DNA of 64,000 nucleotides, from positions 733,056-797,055 of the forward strand of contig NZ_AP026830.1 of NCBI RefSeq assembly GCF_026000775.1, written 5' to 3'. This document shows, one piece after another, positions 8,909 to 18,241 of this stretch; positions within the stretch are counted from its first letter, which is position 1, and every line of letters begins with the position of its first letter. The stretch is from Vulcanisaeta souniana JCM 11219. GTDB lineage: Archaea > Thermoproteota > Thermoprotei > Thermoproteales > Thermocladiaceae. A program made the position numbers and the translations under genes. Under the pieces are notes generated by a model, which did no database searches, was not told where the DNA came from, and saw only the letters and a program-made list of their open reading frames with translations.

Positions 8909-9799
8909 TCATGAAAGGAATACATCACTCCTTGTCTCTCTTGTTGTTGGTCTTGGTACCATAGGATATGGTAAGTACTCGATTCCCGGCCTATTTGTCC
9001 TGGCCTGTGGATATAGCATCATTAGTTCATAAACTTCAGGCGGCACATCAGTCGATACCTTAAGCCCCATATCCCTCAGTTGCTCCACTGTTATTGGGTA
9101 ATCATGAGTATAATAACCACTAACCAATTTATCAGCTATGTACTTGGCCCTTTCCTCGCCGACCTTATCCTTAATTAGCTCAATAACTAAATCCCTAACC
9201 TGATTAATGGCCTTCTCAGCCATGTCAGCAAGTATCAGCGTCTGATCATCAACCTTATCCTTACCCTTAATCTCAACCGCCCTAATTATTGACGGCGCAG
9301 GTAAGTACATTCCACTGGGACCACCAAGTTGTGGGTCTACTGGACCGAGTACGGCGTTTGGGTCCATTATTATTTCATCAGCCGCTAGGGCAATTAATGT
9401 GCCTCCACTCATGGCGTAGTGAGGCACCACCACAATCTTCTTGGCTGGGTGCGCCTTAAGGGCCTTGGCTATTTGTGATGCTGCAAGCACGAGTCCTCCA
9501 GGGGTGTGTAGAATGAGCATGATCGGGATATTGGGTGGTGTTGTCCTGATGGCCCTTATAATGGCCTCTGAGTCCTCAATATCTATGTATCTATAAATCG
9601 GTACACCGAGCAAACCAATCTTCTCCTGTCTGTGTATCATGGTTATTACCCTAGAGCCGTACTTACGCTCCATCAACTCTATAAGTCTCAACCTGGTGCG
9701 CTGTAGTGACCTTATTGACAACCATGGTGATAGCATTGCTATGAAGAGGAGTATCCAGAAAAGGTACCCAAGTACGTCTGTGTATATATCAAGAATCAT
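8909..9799 (-). CDS. ClpP/SppA-fold membrane serine protease
   Basis: A 296-residue protein of the ClpP-crotonase fold, of the SDH/SppA-like membrane protease group. It has one N-terminal membrane helix (residues about 8-28). LHTPGGLVLAASQIAKAL (about 103-120) forms the oxyanion region, and HYAMSGGTLIALAAD (about 127-141) carries the candidate nucleophile Ser. The segment MDPNAVLGPVDPQL is also typical. Such proteins may clear signal peptides or membrane proteins. The ATG has a TATA-like ctttttaatatgt about 27 bases upstream; the gene is divergent from the ferredoxin oxidoreductase operon. Confidence 0.8.
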   Translation of the reverse strand: MILDIYTDVLGYLFWILLFIAMLSPWLSIRSLQRTRLRLIELMERKYGSRVITMIHRQEKIGLLGVPIYRYIDIEDSEAIIRAIRTTPPNIPIMLILHTPGGLVLAASQIAKALKAHPAKKIVVVPHYAMSGGTLIALAADEIIMDPNAVLGPVDPQLGGPSGMYLPAPSIIRAVEIKGKDKVDDQTLILADMAEKAINQVRDLVIELIKDKVGEERAKYIADKLVSGYYTHDYPITVEQLRDMGLKVSTDVPPEVYELMMLYPQARTNRPGIEYLPYPMVPRPTTRETRSDVFLS

Positions 9800-9878
9800 T
9801 GTAAAAATAACTATCTATACATATTAAAAAGCATTACCATGTACTTCATGATTGACGTAATATAATATTTTAATATTA

Positions 9879-9886
9879 TTTTAATC
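9879..9886 (+). promoter_or_regulatory. TATA-like box of the 2-oxoacid:ferredoxin oxidoreductase operon
   Basis: The A/T-rich ttttaatc is centred about 27 bases before the GTG start at 9909, the expected distance for a leaderless crenarchaeal transcript. Other T/A runs lie just upstream (9861-9878), so the exact box is uncertain. Confidence 0.5.
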
Positions 9887-9908
9887 ATAATAACATGGGT
9901 GTTATTGG

Positions 9909-10976
9909 GTGAGGAAGTACTCCTTAATGATGGGTAGTGAGGTATTGGTCCGCAGCGCCATTTACGCAGGTATTAGGTTCTATGCAGGTTACCCAATAAC
10001 GCCAGCAACGGAGATTGCCGAGTACATGTCGCAACTACTGCCTAGGGCTGGTGGTATTTTTGTGCAGACCGAGGATGAGCTGGCGGCTATAAACATGGCC
10101 ATAGGCGCCTCCGTGGCTGGGTGGAAGGCCATGGTCGCAACGAGCGGCCCAGGCTTCTCCCTAATGCAGGAGGGCATTGGGCATGCCATTAATACTGAGG
10201 TACCATTGTTAATTGTTGATGTTCAGAGGGGTGGTCCATCGACTGGTCAGCCAACAATGCCATCGCAACAAGACGCATTTCAGGCTAGGTATGGCTCTCA
10301 TGGTTCCTACGAGATAATAGTTCTGAGCCCCAGCAATGTTCAGGAATTGTTCTATTTAACGATAGATGCGGTTAACCTATCTGAGCAATTCCGCACACCG
10401 GTGATACTGCTCACGGAAGAAGTTACTGTACACCTGTGGGAGAAGATCTACGTACCAGACCCTGGAGAGTACCCGGTGCTACCCCACGTCACACCGCCTA
10501 CGCATGGTGATGAGGGGTTCCTACTCGAAAGTCAGCTTCATGATGAGAGAGGTTATAATGTGGCCAATGACCCTGAACTGTCGGCGAAGGCGTTATGGCG
10601 ATTGATAAGGAAGATTAGGGATAATGTGGATAAGATATCGAGAATCGAGGTTAAGTATATGGAGGATGATCCCAAGGTCTTCATAGCGTCCTACGGATGT
10701 ACGGCAAGGTCTGCATTGGCAGCTGTTAAGATGCTTCGGCGGGACGGCCATCGCGTCGGCTTCCTACGACTAGTGACCCTCTGGCCATTCCCAGAGGATG
10801 CCATTAAAAACGCCATAAAGGGCGCAAATACCGTTATTGTGCCTGAGATGAACGCTGGGTATATGGCTAACGAGTTCAGACTACTTGGTCTAAATGTTGT
10901 GTCGATTCCAAAGCTCGGTGGTGAAATGCCAACACCCGAGGAGATATATAGTGTTGCCAGAGGTGTTGTTTCATGA
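9909..10976 (+). CDS. korA: 2-oxoacid:ferredoxin oxidoreductase, alpha subunit
   Basis: A 355-residue alpha subunit carrying the conserved YPITPATEIAEYMSQ motif (about residues 24-38) that contacts the 2-oxoacid and thiamine diphosphate, and the SGPGFSLMQEGIGHA segment. The enzyme oxidatively decarboxylates a 2-oxoacid to acyl-CoA and reduces ferredoxin. Separate alpha, beta, gamma and delta subunits follow in one operon, and the beta sequence best fits the 2-oxoglutarate type. The GTG start fits the upstream promoter; the end overlaps the beta ORF by four bases (ATGA). Confidence 0.88.
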   Translation: MRKYSLMMGSEVLVRSAIYAGIRFYAGYPITPATEIAEYMSQLLPRAGGIFVQTEDELAAINMAIGASVAGWKAMVATSGPGFSLMQEGIGHAINTEVPLLIVDVQRGGPSTGQPTMPSQQDAFQARYGSHGSYEIIVLSPSNVQELFYLTIDAVNLSEQFRTPVILLTEEVTVHLWEKIYVPDPGEYPVLPHVTPPTHGDEGFLLESQLHDERGYNVANDPELSAKALWRLIRKIRDNVDKISRIEVKYMEDDPKVFIASYGCTARSALAAVKMLRRDGHRVGFLRLVTLWPFPEDAIKNAIKGANTVIVPEMNAGYMANEFRLLGLNVVSIPKLGGEMPTPEEIYSVARGVVS

Positions 10977-11812
10977 ACCCACTCATTCAGAAGTACCTGC
11001 GCAGTGAGTATGCTCAGGGTAAGAGGAGGACGATATTCTGCCCTGGATGCGGCAACGGCATAATTCTTGGATACTTTATTAGAACCATTGATGAACTAAA
11101 GCGTGAGGGTAAGTTTGATGATTCTAAGCTATACATAGTGACGGGCATTGGTTGCTCGGGCAATATACCTGCACCGCTTAGGTATAACATTGTGCGTGCG
11201 CTTCACGGTAGAGCATTATCAGTTGCCACCGGGATAAAGCTCGTTAGGCCTAATAGTGAGGTTGTAGTCTTTGCAGGCGATGGTGATTTACTCTCAATTG
11301 GCGGTAACCACCTAATTCATACAATAAGGAGGAATGTAGGTATAAAGGTTATCCTTGTCAATAACATGCTTTATGGAATGACCGGCGGGCAGGTAGCGCC
11401 AACAACGCCCATGGAGTCAATAACCCACACGACACCCTACGGTAACCCAGAACCACCATTAGACGCCTGTAAATTAGCTGTTTCGCTTGGCGCCACATAC
11501 GTAGCTAGATGGGCTGTACCGCTGACTAAACAATGTATGCAATCAATGAAGGAGCTACTTCTACATAGAGGTTTTGGCCTACTTGAGTGTTTATCCCAAT
11601 GCCCTATCTATCAGGGTAGGTACGTGATTGGAGTTGATAGACCATCGAAGATAATGGATTATTACCTCAAAATAACGATTGCATCTGAAAAGCCCAGTTA
11701 TGGTGATAGAATCACTATAGGTAAATTTGTAGATCATGAGAGATCCACGTATGAGGAGATCATGTGGAGTATTATAAATAAGGCTAGGGAGGGTGGTAAC
11801 TATGAGACGTAG
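10973..11812 (+). CDS. korB: 2-oxoacid:ferredoxin oxidoreductase, beta subunit
   Basis: A 279-residue thiamine-diphosphate-binding subunit. CPGCGNGIILGYF (about residues 23-35) and GIGCSGN (about 58-64) supply the Fe-S Cys; GDGDLLSIGGNHLIH (about 103-117) is the TPP/Mg motif, completed by NNMLYGMTGGQVAPTTP. The His-containing ALHGRA and the GNH-LIH region resemble 2-oxoglutarate enzymes rather than pyruvate ones. Translationally coupled to the alpha gene and overlapping the ferredoxin-like gene by 11 bases. Confidence 0.88.
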   Translation: MNPLIQKYLRSEYAQGKRRTIFCPGCGNGIILGYFIRTIDELKREGKFDDSKLYIVTGIGCSGNIPAPLRYNIVRALHGRALSVATGIKLVRPNSEVVVFAGDGDLLSIGGNHLIHTIRRNVGIKVILVNNMLYGMTGGQVAPTTPMESITHTTPYGNPEPPLDACKLAVSLGATYVARWAVPLTKQCMQSMKELLLHRGFGLLECLSQCPIYQGRYVIGVDRPSKIMDYYLKITIASEKPSYGDRITIGKFVDHERSTYEEIMWSIINKAREGGNYET

Positions 11813-12041
11813 GCAGGTTGTGATTAAGATAGACGTGGATAAATACCTATGTAAGGGTTGTTATATATGCGTGGATAAGTGCCCAACGAAGGTCTTTGAA
11901 GTGTCAAACGCGGTTGGTGATTACGGTATCTTTTTACCAGAGGCTAAGCACATAGATAAGTGCATTGACTGTGGGATTTGTGAGTTATATTGCCCGGACT
12001 ATGCAATAACTATTATCAGAGGTGGCGAGAATGAGACTTGA
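11802..12041 (+). CDS. korD: 2-oxoacid:ferredoxin oxidoreductase, ferredoxin-like delta subunit
   Basis: A 79-residue protein with two 4Fe-4S motifs, CKGCYICVDKCP and CIDCGICELYCP, that carries electrons from the TPP site to ferredoxin. I chose ATG 11802 over a GTG at 11793 because the Shine-Dalgarno-like gagggtgg (about 11789-11796) is well spaced for it. It overlaps the beta gene's end, as expected for a tightly packed operon. Confidence 0.88.
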   Translation: MRRRQVVIKIDVDKYLCKGCYICVDKCPTKVFEVSNAVGDYGIFLPEAKHIDKCIDCGICELYCPDYAITIIRGGENET

Positions 12042-12630
12042 GGTTAGGTTTGCAGGTTTTGGTGGTCAGGGGGTTATTACGGCTGGCAGGTTATTGGCAT
12101 TAATAATCATGGAAGCAGACCCAGGTCTTTACGTGGTCTACAGTCCGTCATATGGTTTTCAAACCCGTGGTGGTGATGCATTGTCAGATGTTATAATTAG
12201 TGACAAGGAGATTGATTATCCAAAGGCCAGGAAGCTGGACTTAGCGTTTATGCTGACTCAACAATCATATGGTAAGTATTGTGGGTTTGTTAAGGATGAT
12301 GGATTAATAGTAATCGATGAACACGTTACTAAGGAGGCATCATGTAGTGGTAAGAGGCATCAGGAATTGAGCATAATAACCAATGCAAGGCATATTGGTA
12401 GTGATGTTTTCGTGTCAACGATAGTCCTGGGAGCAGCATTATATTACCTAAGCGATACCGAGTTACTAAGGGGCAAAGTATCTCTAGAGCTTGCAAGGCA
12501 GGTTGTCATTAAGTACTTTAGGGAGACGTTATTAGGGAGAAGGGGTAATACCGAAGATGTGATTAATAGGAATATCAAGGCTCTAGGGCTTGGTTATGGA
12601 ATTACACAAAAGTCGGTATCAATTAAATAA
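12031..12630 (+). CDS. korC: 2-oxoacid:ferredoxin oxidoreductase, gamma subunit
   Basis: A 199-residue gamma subunit with the family signature VRFAGFGGQGVITAGRLLA at the N-terminus and the YSPSYGFQTRGGDALSDV segment that meets the coenzyme A/TPP region. The ATG at 12031 is preceded by gaggtgg at good spacing, which favours it over the GTG at 12022. It overlaps the delta gene by 11 bases and closes the alpha-beta-delta-gamma operon; nothing else follows on this strand. Confidence 0.88.
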   Translation: MRLEVRFAGFGGQGVITAGRLLALIIMEADPGLYVVYSPSYGFQTRGGDALSDVIISDKEIDYPKARKLDLAFMLTQQSYGKYCGFVKDDGLIVIDEHVTKEASCSGKRHQELSIITNARHIGSDVFVSTIVLGAALYYLSDTELLRGKVSLELARQVVIKYFRETLLGRRGNTEDVINRNIKALGLGYGITQKSVSIK

Positions 12631-12673
12631 TTCTTAATTTTAATAACAAGCAAATAGTTATCTCATTAGGAAT

Positions 12674-13114
12674 TTAGTCAGCGCCATAATACTCCTCAGA
12701 TGACCTCGGTATCGCTAGCTCAGCCATTCTAGATATTGCCCTATCCTCACAAATGACGTCGTCAGACGTCAACACGCCACATGGATTTCCCTTATCATCA
12801 ACCACAAGTAGGTGCTTGATACCGTGTTCACTCATTAGTAAAGCCGCTTTGTAAATGCTATCATTCAACCTTACCGTAATTGCCCTGTTATATGAGCAGC
12901 ATTGCCTGACACTTATGTTTAGGTGACCTGCCCTTCCCACTGTCTTTAATATATCATTAGAAGTAACAATGCTTACTACCTTACCGTTATTATCAATCAC
13001 TATTAGATGATCCGTGTTTTCCTTAGTCATTAACTCAATGGCTTCCTTAACCGAGGCATTCTCATTAATTGTGATGCCCTTTCTCCTGATTACTTTGTCA
13101 ACAGTAGTAACCAT
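12674..13114 (-). CDS. CBS-domain pair protein
   Basis: A 146-residue protein made of two CBS domains: VDKVIRRKGITINENASVKE with DHLIVIDNNGKVVSIVTSND, and AITVRLNDSIYKAALLMSEH with HLLVVDDKGNPCGVLTSDD. Free-standing CBS pairs bind adenine nucleotides and regulate partners. The C-terminus holds an extra Cys in SDDVICED. The frame runs up to 13171, but ATG 13114 lies 25 bases below a clear TATA box, so the leaderless start there is preferred. No partner is obvious; the neighbour downstream is the ferredoxin oxidoreductase. Confidence 0.8.
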   Translation of the reverse strand: MVTTVDKVIRRKGITINENASVKEAIELMTKENTDHLIVIDNNGKVVSIVTSNDILKTVGRAGHLNISVRQCCSYNRAITVRLNDSIYKAALLMSEHGIKHLLVVDDKGNPCGVLTSDDVICEDRAISRMAELAIPRSSEEYYGAD

Positions 13115-13136
13115 CAAGATACGAGAAGAGGAAATA

Positions 13137-13146
13137 GTATATAAGG
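13137..13146 (-). promoter_or_regulatory. TATA box for the CBS-domain gene
   Basis: On the minus strand the sequence reads cccttatatactat, with the TATA centre about 25-27 bases upstream of the ATG at 13114. This spacing sets the start of the CBS gene and argues against the longer frame. Confidence 0.6.
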
Positions 13147-13271
13147 GCCACAAGGAGTATCTCATTTGCACTAAGCGAATACTTTATAAATGTAATAGGC
13201 CAATATATAAATGAATTACAACAAATACCAGTATAATCAGGACACCAGCAATGCGTTATTTTTAAAGAAAA

Positions 13272-14852
13272 TCAATATCCATGGCCAAGTACGTTCTTCT
13301 TTAATTCCTTTTTGTCGATCTTACCTGTACTCGTTAATGGGATCTCATTCACAAAGATTATATCATCAGGCATCCACCACTTTGGGATCCTACCGCTATC
13401 AACCTCCCTATTTAATACCTCATATATCTGCTCCTTGGTTAATACATAACCCTCCCTCAGTTTTATAACAGCTATCGGCCTCTCACCCCATCTCTCACTC
13501 GGTTTACCTATGACAGCCACCATGTCAATTCCAGGTATATTTGAGATGATAGCCTCGAGGATACTTGTTGGTATCCATTCACCACCACTCTTAATAACGT
13601 CCTTAATCCTATCAAGTACCCTTAATCCACCGTCACTAAGCAACACACCAACATCACCAGTCCTAAACCAACTACCTACGTAGCTCTCCCTGGTCTTTTC
13701 GGCATCCTTATAGTATTCGTATGGTAACCACGGTGCCCGTAACCAAACTTCGCCAATTTGACCAGGACTTACGTCCTTACCTGTTGCTGGGTCGATTATT
13801 CTTATTTCAACAAAGGGTACAGGATGTGTCGTTAATCTCATATAATCAAGGAATTCATCTATTGAATTGTATTTCCTTGGAGCTATTGATATTGATGTCA
13901 CTAACATATCAGTTCCTCCATAAATAGTTGAAAAACCGATACTAAGTTCTTGCATTCTCTTAGCAAGCCCACTTGCTATTGGCATGCCACCAACTAATGC
14001 CTTTAATCCACGTAGTACATATAGCTTATTCATCTTCTCCGCAGCGTCAATGAGCATGTACATCATTGTTGGTACGGCACTTATCCACGTGACTTTCTCA
14101 GTTTCGATTAACGTTAATGCCCTATCAGGCATAAATCTACCAATTAATACATATTTATTACATAGGTATGGCGCATGAATAAGACTACCCCATGAATGGA
14201 TATGATAAAACGGTATTAGCGGCATTATTACATCACCCTGATGCAGACTAGCTGGCGTATTATACATGCCAAGTTGATACGCTATAGCCAATGCGCCATG
14301 TACGAACTTCTCATGCGTATACCTAACGGCCTTTGGAAGACCTGTTGTACCCGATGTAAATAATATTGAGAAGTAATCCCTTCCGGTAACCTCAACCTCA
14401 GGCTCCTCAATGGTCTTATTACTAAGCAAGTCATTATAGCAATATTTCGCATTGCATTCGGGACTTAATCCCACAGTCCTATCCTTACTAATTAAGGTGC
14501 TCAATGCCTTAAAGTCATTGGAGTAGAATAACCATTCAACCTCAGCCACCTTCATAGTATGTGCCATTTGATCTAGAGGTAATCTTATATTCACTGGGTA
14601 AATAATGGCTCCGATCATCGCTGCCGCATAGTGAAGTTCAAACATCGGTAACGTATTCCAATCAGCAACACCTATAACCGTACCTTTACGTATACCCAAT
14701 GATAGCAATGAATCAGCCAACGAAACAACGCGATTATATGCTTCACCATAGCTAATCCTTCTATTTTCCCAAACTATTTCAGTTTCAGGGCACAGTGTTG
14801 CGGCTCTTCTTATGACATTATGCACCGTAAAACCAATTCCAGGATCACTCAT
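13272..14852 (-). CDS. Acyl-CoA synthetase (AMP-binding, fatty-acid-CoA ligase type)
   Basis: A 526-residue ANL-family adenylate-forming enzyme. The P-loop is SILFTSGTTGLPKAV (about residues 160-174), followed by STIYGGTDM (A5 region), the ATP-ribose contact WFRTGDVGVL, and a C-terminal PLTSTGKIDKKEL with the catalytic Lys. It activates a carboxylic acid, probably a medium- or long-chain fatty acid, to acyl-CoA. It follows the acyl-CoA dehydrogenase gene by six bases on the same strand, so the two steps at the head of beta-oxidation are co-transcribed. Confidence 0.88.
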   Translation of the reverse strand: MSDPGIGFTVHNVIRRAATLCPETEIVWENRRISYGEAYNRVVSLADSLLSLGIRKGTVIGVADWNTLPMFELHYAAAMIGAIIYPVNIRLPLDQMAHTMKVAEVEWLFYSNDFKALSTLISKDRTVGLSPECNAKYCYNDLLSNKTIEEPEVEVTGRDYFSILFTSGTTGLPKAVRYTHEKFVHGALAIAYQLGMYNTPASLHQGDVIMPLIPFYHIHSWGSLIHAPYLCNKYVLIGRFMPDRALTLIETEKVTWISAVPTMMYMLIDAAEKMNKLYVLRGLKALVGGMPIASGLAKRMQELSIGFSTIYGGTDMLVTSISIAPRKYNSIDEFLDYMRLTTHPVPFVEIRIIDPATGKDVSPGQIGEVWLRAPWLPYEYYKDAEKTRESYVGSWFRTGDVGVLLSDGGLRVLDRIKDVIKSGGEWIPTSILEAIISNIPGIDMVAVIGKPSERWGERPIAVIKLREGYVLTKEQIYEVLNREVDSGRIPKWWMPDDIIFVNEIPLTSTGKIDKKELKKNVLGHGY

Positions 14853-14858
14853 TCCTCA

Positions 14859-16523
14859 TCACCCTTCCTCAATATTTATTATCTTCCTGCCCAAGTCATG
14901 CGAACCAATCTTATAACCACCCTGCAAATGCTTCTCAAGGTATAGCTCAGCTACCAATGCATACCTATCTATTCCCAATCTATCTGCAATGTGCGCTAGA
15001 GTTATCACGGCAATCGCATGTCCTAATAACGATAACATGTCCTTAGCCCTAAATTCAACCTCTAATGGGCTCAAAGACGATGTCAATTGTAACGTATTCC
15101 TTATAACATTCATTGCTGACTCGGCAATGCCATGGTAAGTCTTGATCTCTGCCACGGTGTTCTCGATATCGTTAAGCATCGTTACGTGGGCATTCTTCTT
15201 TGTCATGGCCTCTAGCATGTCCAATGCCTGTATGTTGCTCGTGCCCTCCCAAATAGGCGTTATCAAGGCCTCCCTATGCCATCTCTCAATTGGGTATTCA
15301 CTCAGGAATCCGATACCGCCGTATAGCTCCATGGCGAGTCTAGTTACGTATGCTGCTGCGTCTGCCGTAACGTTCTTTGCAATGTGCGTTAATAACCTGG
15401 CATAGTGATAATGATCATTGTAAGGCGGTTTATTATGCCAAGTTTTATCAAATTCATTAATTGCCTTAAATACAAGGGCCATTGAACCCTCGAGGGTTAC
15501 CTCCATATCCATTAAGTCCCTAATAACGAGTGGATGTTCAATTAGTAATTTACCAAAGGCCCTTCTTCTATTTACATATTCATAGGCCTCGAGATATGCC
15601 TTCCTGGCAACACCGACGGCACCAATCGCGTTGGAGAGCCTTGATACCATTAAGTCCTCCATTATGTAATAAATACCATTACTTGGATCACCAACTAGGT
15701 ACGCCTCTGTACCATGAAACTCAATCTCACCAGTGGGTACTGAGTTCGTACCACTCTTCTCCTTTAGTCTCCTAACTATGAAGTTTAGGTTACCACCAGA
15801 GTCAAGCCTCGGAACAGCAAAAAGGGCTAATCCCTTGGCACCAGCCCTACCGCCCTCTGGTCTCGCCGAAGTCAGGGCAATGTCGGCAAGCCCTACACCA
15901 CTAGCGAAGTACTTATCGCCATACAACCGCCATTTACCACTGTCCCTCTTGGCAACCGTTGTATTAGCACCGAGGTCACTGCCTCCCTGGATCTCCGTAA
16001 ACCACGTAGCTCCAAAACCAATTGGCCTCTCATCACCAATTAGCCTAGGCACGTACCTTCTTAATTCATCATCACCATACTTATGGAACGCATACGCAGT
16101 TTGGATCGTTATTGTGATTATACAGTAAAGACCTGGATCCGAGACAAGGAACCCCATTGCATAATGTTCATGCCAACTACCACTATGATAAGGAGGCTTA
16201 TTTATACCGAAGTCAAGTACCAACTTCTCTATTGCATACCTCTCCGCTGGATTCAACCAAACTCTGTCGACCCTATTACCATTAACATCCCACATAATAT
16301 GCCTAGGCCTCGAAACTTTATCAACGTAATCCGTAACCTCAAGCAAATCACGTCCGGCAAATCCACCTAGTCCATGGAGGGACGGCGACTTACCAAGGAA
16401 GTGCTGCAAAATTCTTTGTAGTGGTTTATCAACGTCATAAACGTTGACGCCGTAGATATTAGATAGAAAACCATACACGTCTAGGTTATTCTCAATATCC
16501 TGCGTCATAAGTAAACCTATCAT
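14859..16523 (-). CDS. AidB-type acyl-CoA dehydrogenase
   Basis: A 554-residue flavoprotein of the AidB-like branch, longer than ordinary 380-residue acyl-CoA dehydrogenases. FGATWFTEIQGGSDLGANTT matches the FAD/substrate segment, and RRRAFGKLLIEHPLVIRD, then LAMELYGGIGFLSEYPIERW and WEGTSNIQALDMLEA match the later signatures. The expected reaction is FAD-dependent acyl-CoA to enoyl-CoA. The ATG at 16523 is about 30 bases from TATA-like tataaaaaat (minus strand, about 16551-16561). It heads the two-gene unit with the downstream CoA ligase; the TetR gene lies just upstream. Confidence 0.85.
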   Translation of the reverse strand: MIGLLMTQDIENNLDVYGFLSNIYGVNVYDVDKPLQRILQHFLGKSPSLHGLGGFAGRDLLEVTDYVDKVSRPRHIMWDVNGNRVDRVWLNPAERYAIEKLVLDFGINKPPYHSGSWHEHYAMGFLVSDPGLYCIITITIQTAYAFHKYGDDELRRYVPRLIGDERPIGFGATWFTEIQGGSDLGANTTVAKRDSGKWRLYGDKYFASGVGLADIALTSARPEGGRAGAKGLALFAVPRLDSGGNLNFIVRRLKEKSGTNSVPTGEIEFHGTEAYLVGDPSNGIYYIMEDLMVSRLSNAIGAVGVARKAYLEAYEYVNRRRAFGKLLIEHPLVIRDLMDMEVTLEGSMALVFKAINEFDKTWHNKPPYNDHYHYARLLTHIAKNVTADAAAYVTRLAMELYGGIGFLSEYPIERWHREALITPIWEGTSNIQALDMLEAMTKKNAHVTMLNDIENTVAEIKTYHGIAESAMNVIRNTLQLTSSLSPLEVEFRAKDMLSLLGHAIAVITLAHIADRLGIDRYALVAELYLEKHLQGGYKIGSHDLGRKIINIEEG

Positions 16524-16601
16524 ACTTCTTATTAAAAATTCTAAGTAAGTATTTTTTATATTATTTTCCTGCTCTCTTAATAATTTATATGCAGATAAAA
16601 A

Positions 16602-17186
16602 TTATGGCGATAGTATTCTCTCGATTATTTTGTTCACATCAGTAATGACATACTCAGGGATTTTCGAATTCACCCAAAGTACGTATCTCTTGGCTATAAA
16701 ATCAGCTATACCCATCAACACAAATGATAAAACCTCGGGATTATACCTCGCTATTTCACCTCTATTCATGGCATCCAATAGTTTTGGGGAATATCTTTCT
16801 GATAATTTCATATAGTGCCACTTATAAAGTTCTATATTATTTGACTCAGTCTCAATTAGTATTTTATATAAATATTGATTATAATACATCCAATCAAAGA
16901 AGGCATCGAATCCCTTTTTCTCAATTAAAATCCTATTATTAAGACCTGCCGTGCTTAAGGTTAAGTAATGCCTCATATCCCTGTTTATACGCCTAATTAG
17001 CTCCGCAAGTAATTCATCCTTATTCTTGAAATAGAAATAAAACAATCCATGCGATAATCCAGCTCTAGATGTTATTTCGTCTATGGAGGCGTTGTTGAAG
17101 CCCTTCTCGGCAATTACGGCTATAGCAGCATTAATTAATTTATTAAGTGAGTCCTCACCCTTCCTTGTCTTTGGAGTATACCTCAT
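16602..17186 (-). CDS. TetR/AcrR-family transcriptional regulator
   Basis: A 194-residue repressor. The N-terminal HTH reads IAEKGFNNASIDEITSRAGL then SHGLFYFYFKNKDELLAEL (residues about 24-62), the standard TetR fold; the helical C-terminal part binds a ligand. It sits between two acyl-metabolism gene groups on the same strand. In Sulfolobus acidocaldarius a TetR regulator (FadR) controls a fatty-acid gene cluster and responds to acyl-CoA, so an acyl-CoA-sensing role is a reasonable inference here. An imperfect AATAA...TTATT palindrome at 17228-17250 lies in its promoter region. Confidence 0.85.
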   Translation of the reverse strand: MRYTPKTRKGEDSLNKLINAAIAVIAEKGFNNASIDEITSRAGLSHGLFYFYFKNKDELLAELIRRINRDMRHYLTLSTAGLNNRILIEKKGFDAFFDWMYYNQYLYKILIETESNNIELYKWHYMKLSERYSPKLLDAMNRGEIARYNPEVLSFVLMGIADFIAKRYVLWVNSKIPEYVITDVNKIIERILSP

Positions 17187-17248
17187 AATGGTAGTTATTT
17201 AGATAATATAAATTTAAATAATTTTTACAATAAGTACTCAGTATGTTA

Positions 17249-18235
17249 TTATTTAACTCTTTGGATCACAATGGCACCCCATGTCCATCCGGTACCCGCG
17301 GCAACCAAAACTATGATGCTATCCTTTCTTATTTTGTCATTTTGTTCAGCTAGCCATAATGATAAGAATGGATCTACGGCTTGCATATGTCCGTAATCCT
17401 CAAGATATATTGACCTATCTAAAGACACACCTAATTCCCTAAGTATCCTTTCATGAAATGATCGTTTCATATGAAGCATTGCGAAGTAATCAACATCACT
17501 TATTTCAAAGCCGCTTTTCTCCACGGCATTCCTTATTACGTATAGGAAATTCCCTAGGGAAATTTCCTCAAAGCTTTTATTAAATTCTTCATTCCTATTT
17601 ACTTGCAATAAATAATCTTGATTATTATCATTAATGAACCTTTCACCTAATCTTTGATATACAATATTTGAGAACCTTCCATTGGTTATTATAGAGCTCT
17701 CAAGAATTTTATATCTTCCATCAACATTACTTAGTAAAACCGCAGCAGCCCCATCCGAGAAATCATACATGAACGTGGAGGCTTTATCCTTATAATTAAC
17801 GATCATGCTCTGCTTCGTAGCACTTACTAATAATGCATAGGAATCTTCATCCCTTAATATTAATCTTGGCTTTAATAAATCCAGGGCAACAATACTACTA
17901 ACGCATTGCATTGATATATCAACACCGTAGGTGCTATCTAAGCCTAAATAACCAATTACATCAGGTGCTACGTCCCATACATATTTATCCTTAAAATCCG
18001 AACCTGCATATGCAACTAGATCGATCTTTATATTACTGTATTTACTCATTAATTTCTTAGCAGTAAGCTTAGCCATATCGGAAACAGACAACGATCTTTC
18101 AATGGGCTTTCTATTAATTCCCAGTTTATCTCTTACGACCCACTCAGGTAGCCCGGTTTCCAATGCTAATGATCTATAATCAATATATGTGCTTGGTATA
18201 TATAACTCGTAATCTACTATGTAGGCATTTCTCAT
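17249..18235 (-). CDS. KAS III/HMG-CoA-synthase-like thiolase-fold enzyme
   Basis: A 328-residue protein with the FabH-like condensing-enzyme fold. The likely catalytic Cys is C111 in GVDISMQCVSS; DFSDGAAAVLLSN is the typical glycine-rich strand; His appears at H255 (FAMLHMKRSF). In FabH the third residue is an Asn in a GNTSAAS-like motif; here the aligned spot reads EDYGHMQAVDPF with H283. The C-terminal VAAGTGWTWGAIVIQ replaces the usual FGGGLTWG. It lies six bases after a CoA-ligase gene. A condensing, thiolytic or acyl-transfer role is possible. Confidence 0.72.
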   Translation of the reverse strand: MRNAYIVDYELYIPSTYIDYRSLALETGLPEWVVRDKLGINRKPIERSLSVSDMAKLTAKKLMSKYSNIKIDLVAYAGSDFKDKYVWDVAPDVIGYLGLDSTYGVDISMQCVSSIVALDLLKPRLILRDEDSYALLVSATKQSMIVNYKDKASTFMYDFSDGAAAVLLSNVDGRYKILESSIITNGRFSNIVYQRLGERFINDNNQDYLLQVNRNEEFNKSFEEISLGNFLYVIRNAVEKSGFEISDVDYFAMLHMKRSFHERILRELGVSLDRSIYLEDYGHMQAVDPFLSLWLAEQNDKIRKDSIIVLVAAGTGWTWGAIVIQRVK

Positions 18236-18241
18236 GTTAAA

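Noticed and set aside
15733..16128. 131-codon plus-strand frame
   Set aside because: It is antisense to the well-supported acyl-CoA dehydrogenase gene and has no recognisable family.
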